Assembly (NCBI GenBank): GCA_002011395.1
Contig: MTNG01000146.1
Coordinates: 1 to 7,435, forward strand
Origin: Candidatus Aciduliprofundum sp. JdFR-45
Lineage (GTDB): Archaea; Thermoplasmatota; Thermoplasmata; Thermoplasmatales; JdFR-45
Direction of reading: 5' to 3'
Length of the DNA: 7,435 bases
Shown: positions 1 to 4,676 of the stretch, piece by piece
Layout: each line of letters begins with the position of its first letter
Numbering within the stretch: position 1 is the first letter of the stretch
Notes under the pieces: generated by a model
Database searches by the model: none
What the model was told of the DNA's origin: nothing
The model's input: the letters and a program-made list of their open reading frames with translations, nothing else
Made by a program: the position numbers and the translations under genes

Positions 1-184
1 GATGGCCCTCGGTGCCAACTGGGGCACGATATCCCGGGTTCTCAGCAGGATGTGCAGAGATGGAGAGGTGACGTCAAAGACGGGTCGTGTTCGCGGGAGC
101 ACGCGGAAAAGGAAGGTGTACCTCCTCAGGAGGTGCATGGAGGAGGGAGGCGGTGCGGCCACCGCGCAGGGGATGCGGTCATAG
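1..184 (+). CDS. Winged-helix DNA-binding protein, 3' end only
   Basis: The open frame enters from the left edge and stops at TAG 182-184, leaving about 60 codons. The visible start reads ALGANWGTISRVLSRMCRDG, which resembles the recognition helix of a winged helix-turn-helix (usual pattern: ALG-x-x-x-GTVSRVLxxM). It continues into a basic wing (KTGRVRGSTRKRKVYLL), then a short Gly/Ala-rich tail without a recognisable domain. The ATG at position 2 falls inside the expected helix-turn-helix, so the real start is probably upstream of the window. Archaea, and Thermoplasmatota in particular, have many proteins with this kind of wing; some are small regulators and some carry an ATPase domain. The full architecture cannot be judged here. 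A role in transcription is inferred from the fold only, and no target is visible. Confidence 0.5.
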   Translation, partial: MALGANWGTISRVLSRMCRDGEVTSKTGRVRGSTRKRKVYLLRRCMEEGGGAATAQGMRS

Positions 185-222
185 GCATGTGGCGTGGCTC
201 CTTTCAGGCGACATGAAAAGAG

Positions 223-230
223 ATAAATAA
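223..230 (+). promoter_or_regulatory. Probable TATA box of the tRNA-Ala gene
   Basis: ATAAATAA, preceded by a purine-rich GAAAAGAG that could serve as BRE. Its centre is near 226.5, which at the usual archaeal spacing of about 25 nt predicts transcription from about 252. That lies just before the hairpin at 255-278 and about 30 nt before the mature tRNA 5' end. This is a match to a weak consensus; no transcript data support it. Confidence 0.45.
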
Positions 231-254
231 AGGGAGAGCATTAGGCCAGATTGC

Positions 255-278
255 ATCGGTCAGAACTGCCTGACCGAT
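255..278 (+). repeat. Perfect 9-bp inverted repeat in the tRNA 5' leader
   Basis: ATCGGTCAG (255-263) and CTGACCGAT (270-278) are exact reverse complements separated by the six bases AACTGC. The hairpin ends 3 nt before the mature tRNA 5' end. If transcription starts near 252, it would fill almost the whole leader removed by RNase P. It could instead be a DNA operator or the scar of an inserted element. No protein frame explains it. Confidence 0.6.
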
Positions 279-281
279 TAT

Positions 282-358
282 GGGCCGGTAGATCAGCCCG
301 GAAGATCGCCACATTCGCAATGTGGAGGTCGCGGGTTCAAATCCCGCCCGGTCCACCA
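282..358 (+). tRNA. tRNA-Ala(CGC), CCA encoded
   Basis: A complete cloverleaf can be folded by eye. Acceptor GGGCCGG (282-288) pairs with CCGGTCC (348-354). The D arm is GATC/GATC (291-294, 304-307) with a loop holding GG. The anticodon stem CCACA/TGTGG encloses loop TTCGCAA with anticodon CGC at 316-318. The variable loop is AGGTC and the T arm is GCGGG-TTCAAAT-CCCGC (331-347). The discriminator is A355, followed by CCA in the DNA. The third acceptor pair is G3-U70, the established identity element for alanyl-tRNA synthetase, which agrees with a CGC anticodon reading GCG. There is no intron. Its last 16 bases (343-358) reappear downstream three times, the third copy degenerate. Confidence 0.96.
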
Positions 359-426
359 AAATTACATTTTGGCGTCCCGGACTTAGTCGAGAATCTGGCG
401 ATTCTCTCCTCCCGCCCGGTCCACCA
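359..426 (+). repeat. tRNA-tail repeat unit 1
   Basis: The hexamer TTAGTC (383-388) is followed by the hairpin GAGAATC-TGGC-GATTCTC (389-406), the linker TCCT and an exact 16-nt tRNA tail (411-426). The lead-in (359-382) is longer than in units 2 and 3, with an extra A/T-rich segment directly after the tRNA CCA. Confidence 0.8.
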
Positions 427-486
427 TTTTCATAGTGCCGTGCTAAGTCGGAAATCAGGGATTTCCTCCTCCCGCCCGGTCCACCA
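427..486 (+). repeat. tRNA-tail repeat unit 2
   Basis: The hexamer TAAGTC (444-449) is followed by the hairpin GGAAATC-AGG-GATTTCC (450-466), the linker TCCT and an exact 16-nt tRNA tail (471-486). Relative to unit 1, stem positions 2 and 3 are changed on both arms (A-T to G-C and G-C to A-T), so pairing is kept while the sequence changes. Confidence 0.8.
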
Positions 487-549
487 CTTTCGTGGTGTCC
501 TCGGGCTAAGTCGAGAATCTGGCGATTCTTTCATCCGCCCCGTTCGCCA
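487..549 (+). repeat. tRNA-tail repeat unit 3, degenerate tail
   Basis: The hexamer TAAGTC (507-512) is followed by the hairpin GAGAATC-TGGC-GATTCTT (513-530, outer pair G-T) and the linker TCAT. The tail at 535-549 keeps about 12 of 15 aligned bases of the tRNA terminus and has lost one C. The hairpin matches unit 1 more closely than unit 2. The tail runs directly into the A/T-rich promoter of the next gene. Confidence 0.7.
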
Positions 550-552
550 AAT

Positions 553-560
553 TTTATATA
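553..560 (+). promoter_or_regulatory. TATA box for the gene at 582
   Basis: TTTATATA with A-rich bases before it (CCAAAT, possible BRE). The distance from its centre to the ATG at 582 is about 25 nt, so transcription should start at or next to the start codon and the mRNA should be leaderless. No Shine-Dalgarno precedes the ATG, in agreement. Confidence 0.75.
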
Positions 561-564
561 CCCC

Positions 565-589
565 ATGCGTATGCGTCCCGCATGCGCAT
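565..589. promoter_or_regulatory. Inverted repeat spanning the predicted transcription start
   Basis: ATGCGTATGCG (565-575) and CGCATGCGCAT (579-589) form an 11-bp inverted repeat with one G-T mismatch and a 3-bp centre. It starts 5 bp after the TATA box and covers the ATG at 582. If the mRNA is leaderless only the right arm is transcribed, so a role at DNA level (repressor operator over the start site) fits better than an RNA hairpin. The left arm contains two ATGs that are out of frame with the gene. Confidence 0.45.
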
Positions 590-1175
590 CGGGTGGAGCA
601 CCTCCCACGGGGAGTTCATAATCTCGGACCACTACTATTTCAGCAAACTTCTCCGGGAGGTGAGGGAGCGCGGCGCTGTCGTGGAGGAGGTTGGCAGATT
701 CAGCGACCTGAGCGGATACGATGTGGTCGTCTTCAATTACCCCGAGAAACCCTTCTCCGCCCGCGAGGCGGAGGAGATCGCCCGGTGGGCCCGCGAGGGG
801 AAGCGTGTTATATTCGCGGGGTACTACAAGAACGAGGACGGCGTGGCGGATGTAATAAACACCGCTTTAAGGAACCTGAACATCCGCCTGCGCGGTGACA
901 TCGTTATGGATGAGAAAAGCAACCACGATGGCGACCCCCTCTTTGTCCTCGCCACCCGGAGCAGATGGGGGCGTCGGGTGCTCATGCCCTGCACCGCCTC
1001 AGTGCAGGGTGGGTCCCCAGTGGTCACCACGGAGGGGGGTAGCCCGCTCGCCGCCGTACTGGAAGTGGGCCGCGGAGAGGTTTATGTGCTGGGCACCTGC
1101 GTTTTCTGGGATAACTACTCAATAGGGCTCTACGATAATATGGAGTTCAGCACGGGCATTCTGAACATTATATGA
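582..1175 (+). CDS. GATase-like (DUF4350/IFT52-type) domain protein
   Basis: This 197-residue protein has no signal peptide or membrane helix. It opens MRIGWSTSHGEF, followed by YDVVVFNYPEKPFSAREAEE (46-65), REGKRVIFAGYY (71-82) and, near the end, VGRGEVYVLGTCVFWDN (162-178) with an Asp-Asn-x-Glu segment (185-188). This order of strand, 'PFS..E' helix, glycine turn, and late GRGxVYVLG strand is that of the class I glutamine-amidotransferase-like fold in DUF4350, GldG and IFT52 proteins. No nucleophilic Cys follows the central strand (YYKNEDG occupies that place), so catalysis is unlikely and a binding or scaffolding role is more probable. The family is assigned by pattern only. The ATG at 582 was chosen because it sits 25 nt after the TATA box. 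The stop codon abuts that of the convergent hutI gene with no base between. Confidence 0.7.
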   Translation: MRIGWSTSHGEFIISDHYYFSKLLREVRERGAVVEEVGRFSDLSGYDVVVFNYPEKPFSAREAEEIARWAREGKRVIFAGYYKNEDGVADVINTALRNLNIRLRGDIVMDEKSNHDGDPLFVLATRSRWGRRVLMPCTASVQGGSPVVTTEGGSPLAAVLEVGRGEVYVLGTCVFWDNYSIGLYDNMEFSTGILNII

Positions 1176-2393
1176 TTAAGCCACATGTCTCTGTCCTTTG
1201 ACAACAACCCTCCCGCGCTTTATCACCGTGTCAACAAGGTTCACCCCGAAGTGGTACCCGAGGTGCAGGCGGTTGGGAGCGTTGAGCACGATTATATCCG
1301 CAAGTTTGCCCTCCTGAATGCTTCCCCTGTCTCCGAGCCCAAGCGCGTAGGCGGCGTTTAGCGTGGCCGCCGTTATCGCCTCGTCCACGTGCATCCTCAT
1401 CCTCGTAACCGCCAGCGATATTATCATCTGCATGTTCTCCGTGAAGCAGTTCGGATTGAGGTCCGTGGCTATGGCGACGGGGGCCCTCATCTCGATGAAC
1501 TTCCTGGCGCGTGGAAACTCCGTGTGAAACAGCACGTAGGGGGTGCCGGGGAGGAAGACGGCTACGATCCCTGCGTCGGCCAGCGCTTTTATAGATCGGT
1601 CGCAGGTCCTCACCATGTGGTCGGCCGATATGGCGCCCACATCCACCGCGACCGCACTGCACCCGATATCGGCGATCTCGTCCGCGTGAATCTTCGGCAC
1701 AAGCCCCATCTCCCTCGCCGCCATGAGGTATCTCCTTGACTGTTCGGGTGTGAAGACGCCCCTCTCGCAGAAAATGTCGGCGAACTTCGCCAGATGTCTC
1801 ACCCGCGACATGACGTCTATCATCTCGTCTATGAACTCGTCGCCGTCCCTCCCGGGGGGCAGCGCGTGGGCGCCGAGGAACGTGGGCACTAGGTCAACGG
1901 GATGCTTCATTCCGTTTATGACCTCAAGCATCTTCCTCTCCGTCTCGTAGTCCAGCCCGTAGCCGCTCTTCGCCTCCGCCGTGGTGGTGCCGTGGAGTAG
2001 CATGGTGTCCAGCCGTCTCCTCGCCTGCTCTTCCAGTTCCTCCTTACTCGCCTCCCGCGTGGCCCGGACGGTTCTCAGTATTCCACCACCCCTCTTCAGT
2101 ATCTCCATGTAGGTCAGGCCGTCCAGCCGCATCATCATCTCGTCCTCCCGTGTGCCCGCGAAGATCAGGTGTGTGTGCGGGTCAACGAATCCCGGGAGCA
2201 CGGTCTTCCCCCGTGCATCTATGACCTCGTCTCCCCTCTCAAAGCCGGGCCCCACCTCCACTATTCTCTCGCCCTCAACAATGATGTGTCCGTCTCTGAT
2301 GATGCCCAGGTCCCTCATCTCCTTCCCTACGCGTGGCCTGCCCGGGTCCGGCACCACGACTATCTCGGAGGCGTTTATCACGAGCCGCTGCAT
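1176..2393 (-). CDS. hutI: Imidazolonepropionase
   Basis: This is the third enzyme of histidine degradation: it hydrolyses 4-imidazolone-5-propanoate to N-formimino-L-glutamate in the cytoplasm. The protein has 405 residues, the usual family length, and the amidohydrolase layout is complete. It has an N-terminal beta domain, metal ligands H73 and H75 in VDPHTH, and R82 in AGTRE, equivalent to the substrate-binding Arg of the Bacillus enzyme. It also has AEAKSGYGLD (139-148), GAHALPP (174-180), H236 and E239 in KIHADE, SADHMV (256-261) and D311 in ATDLNPN. All residues known to hold the metal and substrate are therefore present. The ATG at 2393 lies about 28 nt from the shared TATA box with no Shine-Dalgarno, so the mRNA is probably leaderless. 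Its divergent neighbour encodes the enzyme that uses its product. Histidase and urocanase genes are not in the window. Confidence 0.97.
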   Translation of the reverse strand: MQRLVINASEIVVVPDPGRPRVGKEMRDLGIIRDGHIIVEGERIVEVGPGFERGDEVIDARGKTVLPGFVDPHTHLIFAGTREDEMMMRLDGLTYMEILKRGGGILRTVRATREASKEELEEQARRRLDTMLLHGTTTAEAKSGYGLDYETERKMLEVINGMKHPVDLVPTFLGAHALPPGRDGDEFIDEMIDVMSRVRHLAKFADIFCERGVFTPEQSRRYLMAAREMGLVPKIHADEIADIGCSAVAVDVGAISADHMVRTCDRSIKALADAGIVAVFLPGTPYVLFHTEFPRARKFIEMRAPVAIATDLNPNCFTENMQMIISLAVTRMRMHVDEAITAATLNAAYALGLGDRGSIQEGKLADIIVLNAPNRLHLGYHFGVNLVDTVIKRGRVVVKGQRHVA

Positions 2394-2414
2394 AGAATGC
2401 GTGAGGGTGCGGGC

Positions 2415-2428
2415 AAATATTTATTTTT
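2415..2428. promoter_or_regulatory. Divergent shared TATA region, hutI / formiminotransferase
   Basis: The only A/T-rich block in the 54-bp gap reads AAATATTTATTTTT. An 8-bp core (TATTTATT, 2418-2425) is about 26 nt from the ATG at 2448 on the plus strand and about 28 nt from the hutI ATG at 2393 on the minus strand. One element can therefore place start sites at both start codons. Two overlapping TATA boxes are also possible. No separate operator palindrome is evident. Confidence 0.65.
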
Positions 2429-2447
2429 CGCGGAGCATGGAGATGAC

Positions 2448-3311
2448 ATGCTGCTGATGGTGGAGCCGAACGTCGCCGAGGGGCAGGACCGGAGAGTCAT
2501 AGACGAGGTGCGGGACGCGCTTCGCGGTCCGTACCTGCTCCGCGAAGAGGTCAGCGAGAAGCACAACAGGAGCGCATTTCTCCTCCTCGGAGAGGAGGAG
2601 GAACTGCAGGAGGCGCTGAGGCGTCTCTACGAGTACGGTAAAACGAGGGACGTCTCAATGGCCTACGGTGCCTATCCACGCATCGGCTTTGTGGATGTTG
2701 TACCCGTCTATCCGCTCCCCGGAAGGGATATCGGGCCAGCGGTGAACTTCGCCCTGCGCGTGGCGGAGATGGCCGCGGAAATGGGCTACCCCGTGTACCT
2801 ATGCGGAGAGGCGGCGAGGAGGGATGGTAGAAGAACGCCGTGGGACGTGCGGAACGGGCATATGCAGTGGGAGGACCTGCGGGAAAGGATGGCGGATGAA
2901 ATCCACGCGCCCGACATGGGACCGCGCGAGATGCCGCCCTTCGGGGCGACCGTTGTATACGTTTCCAGGTACCCTCTGAAACTTGTGGTGGAAGTCGCCG
3001 GAGAGACGGCGACCCTCGTGGCCCGTCTACGGGAGATTGACGGCCTTTCCGTCGGTGCGGACGACGGTGAGGTCTCGCTGAGATACACCGGCTCCCTCTC
3101 ACCCGGCACGCTGCTGAGCGTGATACGCAGAGAGGCGGACGCGCTTGGATTGCAGGTGAGGTGCATCAGACCGGCCGGGCCCTTCACGGCCCTCCAACTC
3201 GTGCGTGAGACGTCTGCATCGCTCAGAATGCCGCTGAGCGAGCGCGACCTCGTTGAGTGGGCCGCGCTGAACTACCTGCTCTCCAGAGGGCGCCAGGACA
3301 GCGAGCCGTAA
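2448..3311 (+). CDS. ftcD: Glutamate formiminotransferase (folate-type)
   Basis: Predicted to transfer the formimino group of N-formimino-glutamate to tetrahydrofolate or a related carrier, releasing glutamate. The 287 residues cover both transferase subdomains: MVEPNVAEGQDRRVIDEV (4-21), EKHNRSAFLLLGEEEE (37-52), PRIGFVDVVPVYPLPGRD (77-94), PVYLCGEAARRDGRRT (115-130), and the second subdomain from PDMGPREMPPFGAT (155-168) onward. No cyclodeaminase domain follows, so that step needs another gene. Tyr76 (TAT, 2673-2675) in GAYPRIG sits where mammalian FTCD has His82 (GEHPRMG), the proposed catalytic base, and the preceding Glu is Ala. The enzyme may be altered or use another base. The frame stays open upstream to at least 2169, but homology begins at 2448, which is 26 nt from the TATA box. 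The last 40 bp overlap the convergent gene. Confidence 0.87.
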   Translation: MLLMVEPNVAEGQDRRVIDEVRDALRGPYLLREEVSEKHNRSAFLLLGEEEELQEALRRLYEYGKTRDVSMAYGAYPRIGFVDVVPVYPLPGRDIGPAVNFALRVAEMAAEMGYPVYLCGEAARRDGRRTPWDVRNGHMQWEDLRERMADEIHAPDMGPREMPPFGATVVYVSRYPLKLVVEVAGETATLVARLREIDGLSVGADDGEVSLRYTGSLSPGTLLSVIRREADALGLQVRCIRPAGPFTALQLVRETSASLRMPLSERDLVEWAALNYLLSRGRQDSEP

Positions 3312-3994
3312 TATTCCCCGTTCACGTATATGTCCACGCGGACCCCATAGTTTCCGTTGGCCCGGAGTGTGTACTCAACGTCCGCGGCATCCCCCGGACC
3401 GAGGCGGACGGACCTGTTATCGGTGAGGTTCCCGTAGGTCAGGTTGAGCCATATCGCCACGTCTTCCCTGTACGAACTTTCAAGGTGGACCACGAGCGTG
3501 AAATTCTCCCCCTCTGTCACGTTCTCGGGCGTTATCAGATACGCTGTGATGTATTCCCGCTGTTCTGTTACTATGTGGGGGTAGGCCCATATTGCTGTGA
3601 TTATCATAAGGGCGGCGACGAACAGAGCCCTCATTTTGCTGGGGACGAACTCCATGCTCCCCCCGCCTCTGAGCAGGAGCAGGGAAGCGCACAGGGCGAA
3701 GAGACACATTCCGAGAAGCAAAGGGTTCAGAACCGATAGGAGGGCCAGGGCGGTGGAAAGACCTCCAGCGATGGCGGCGCCCACGGGTATACCGAGCAGC
3801 AGGGCCGCTTCGCGGTGCAGGTCGGAAAAGGTTCTCACAACGACCGCGCCCGGCAGCACCACGAGTCCCGCGATGGTGAGAAAGAGGGATGCGACTGTGC
3901 CGTGGAGCGCCGAGGATGCTAGGAGGACGGGCAGTATAAGCAGCGTGAGCGCGAACCGCTCGTCATTCCTCAAGCGGTTCAAGGCGTCCATCAT
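3272..3994 (-). CDS. Five-helix membrane protein with exported beta domain (DUF1616-like)
   Basis: 240 residues. After a short charged N-terminus (MMDALNRLRNDERF) come five hydrophobic segments at about 14-30, 34-53, 64-84, 87-108 and 121-138. A beta-rich domain follows (146-237, from REYITAYLITPENVTEGENF) that should face the cell exterior. It holds five N-x-S/T sequons between 158 and 195, consistent with archaeal N-glycosylation. Helices followed by a domain opening 'YLITP...GENFTLVVHLES' recall the DUF1616 family, whose function is unknown to me. The gene overlaps the upstream ABC ATPase by 32 bp in another frame, and GGAGGT lies 9 nt before the first ATG, so it is probably translated as part of that operon. 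It may be an accessory subunit of the transporter (inference). The 3' end overlaps the convergent formiminotransferase by 40 bp. Confidence 0.8.
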   Translation of the reverse strand: MMDALNRLRNDERFALTLLILPVLLASSALHGTVASLFLTIAGLVVLPGAVVVRTFSDLHREAALLLGIPVGAAIAGGLSTALALLSVLNPLLLGMCLFALCASLLLLRGGGSMEFVPSKMRALFVAALMIITAIWAYPHIVTEQREYITAYLITPENVTEGENFTLVVHLESSYREDVAIWLNLTYGNLTDNRSVRLGPGDAADVEYTLRANGNYGVRVDIYVNGEYYGSLSWRPLESR

Positions 3995-4622
3995 TCAGAA
4001 CGTACCTCCTCCTGCCTATGTGGCCGATGCGCGGGTCGTGGGACACTATCACCACCGTGGTGCCCATGCTCTCGTTCAGGCGGACGAACATCCCCGCCAC
4101 CCTCTCGGCGTTTTCCGCGTCCAGGTTTGATGTGGGCTCGTCTGCCAGTATGAGTGGCGGGTCGTTGGCCATGGCCCTCGCTATGGCCACCCTCTGCCTC
4201 TCGCCCCCGCTGAGAAGGTAGGGTTTCTTCCTGGCTATATCCTTTATGCCGAAGTAATCCAGGAGGTATTCAACCCTCCTCTTCCACTTCCTTCTGGCCA
4301 GTTTCAGGGGAAGTGCGATGTTCTCGTACACCGTCAGGTCGTCTATGAGGTTCATATCCTGGAAGACCATTCCTATTTTGTTGAGCCGCAGCCTCGCCCT
4401 GCCGTCCTCATCCATGGTGAAGATGGGCTCACCCTCTATGTACACCTCCCCCCTGTCTGGTATGTCAAGCCCGGCCAGAATGTTGAGCAGGGTGGTCTTT
4501 CCCACTCCCGATGGGCCCTGTATGAGGACCATATCTCCCCTTTCAACGGACAGACTCAGCCCTTTGAGGACGTCCCGTCCCTCAAACCGTCTCCATAGAT
4601 TCTCGGCCCTGAGTATTTCCAT
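3963..4622 (-). CDS. ABC transporter ATPase, LolD/MacB type
   Basis: A 219-residue cytoplasmic nucleotide-binding subunit with every motif intact: Walker A GPSGVGKT (36-43), Q-loop Q88 in VFQDMNLIDDLTVYENIALP, signature LSGGERQRVAIARA (137-150), Walker B LILADEP (157-163), D-loop SNLD (165-168) and switch His195 in VIVSHD. The DEPTSNLD form and the short length are typical of the MacB/LolD/FtsE group that powers FtsX-fold permeases by mechanical coupling. The partner permeases are encoded just across the divergent promoter on the plus strand. The ATG at 4622 is about 28 nt from the shared TATA box and lacks a Shine-Dalgarno, so the mRNA is probably leaderless. The stop lies inside the start of the next gene. 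The substrate cannot be read from the ATPase. Confidence 0.95.
   Translation of the reverse strand: MEILRAENLWRRFEGRDVLKGLSLSVERGDMVLIQGPSGVGKTTLLNILAGLDIPDRGEVYIEGEPIFTMDEDGRARLRLNKIGMVFQDMNLIDDLTVYENIALPLKLARRKWKRRVEYLLDYFGIKDIARKKPYLLSGGERQRVAIARAMANDPPLILADEPTSNLDAENAERVAGMFVRLNESMGTTVVIVSHDPRIGHIGRRRYVLNDGRLEPLEE
4004..4009 (-). promoter_or_regulatory. Shine-Dalgarno site for the DUF1616-like gene
   Basis: On the minus strand AGGAGGAGGT lies inside the end of the ATPase gene, with its GGAGGT core here. It is 9 nt before the ATG at 3994 and 12 nt before the next in-frame ATG at 3991, which favours the first. It suggests independent or coupled re-initiation on the operon mRNA. Confidence 0.7.
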
Positions 4623-4646
4623 CCGATTTATCTGATGGCGAAACCA

Positions 4647-4654
4647 ATATATAA
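4647..4654. promoter_or_regulatory. Divergent shared TATA box between ABC ATPase and permease
   Basis: ATATATAA, preceded on the plus strand by GCGAAACC (BRE-like). Its centre is about 26 nt from the permease ATG (4677) and about 28 nt from the ATPase ATG (4622). It is the only TATA-like block in the 54-bp gap, so both mRNAs should be leaderless and co-regulated. A small CCGA-TAAC-TCGG repeat (4661-4672) between TATA and the permease start may be chance. Confidence 0.7.
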
Positions 4655-4676
4655 GGCATTCCGATAACTCGGTGTC

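Larger units (their letters stand above)
359..549 (+). repeat. Three tandem hairpin units ending in copies of the tRNA 3' terminus
   Basis: This non-coding stretch consists of three imperfect direct repeats of 68, 60 and 63 bp. Each has a T/G-rich lead-in, a TAAGTC-like hexamer, a 7-bp hairpin, a TCCT-like linker and a copy of the tRNA-Ala tail CCCGCCCGGTCCACCA (T-stem 3' half, acceptor 3' half, discriminator, CCA). Tails lie at 411-426 and 471-486 (both exact) and at 535-549 (degenerate). Each exact tail could pair with the tRNA acceptor and T-stem 5' halves as well as the genuine 3' end does. The units lack a T-stem 5' half, a D arm and an acceptor 5' half, so they are not tRNA pseudogenes of the ordinary kind. 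Possible origins are integrase att-site duplications, a tandemly amplified mobile repeat, or a functional structured RNA. The sequence alone does not decide. Confidence 0.85.

Noticed and set aside
120..134. 15-bp palindrome ACCTCCT-C-AGGAGGT inside the winged-helix gene
   Set aside because: It lies in codons for Leu-Leu-Arg-Arg with common codon choices and is not near a start that could use it; probably chance.
359..549. CRISPR array
   Set aside because: The repeats are only three, the conserved part is a tRNA end, the intervening segments are themselves related to each other, and no cas gene is visible.
359..549. Degenerate tandem tRNA genes
   Set aside because: The units lack an acceptor 5' strand, D arm and T-stem 5' strand; only the last 16 bases match the tRNA.
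565..573. ATG at 565 or 571 as start of the GATase-like protein
   Set aside because: Both are in a different frame from the coding sequence and too close to the TATA box for a leaderless start.
251..898. Plus-strand open frame of 215 codons running through the tRNA and repeat units
   Set aside because: It covers a complete tRNA gene and then overlaps the supported gene at 582 in another frame; its product is Arg/Pro-rich without domain pattern.
2169..2447. Upstream extension of the formiminotransferase frame to an ATG at 2169
   Set aside because: It is antisense to the conserved N-terminal part of hutI, crosses the promoter, and family similarity begins only at 2448.
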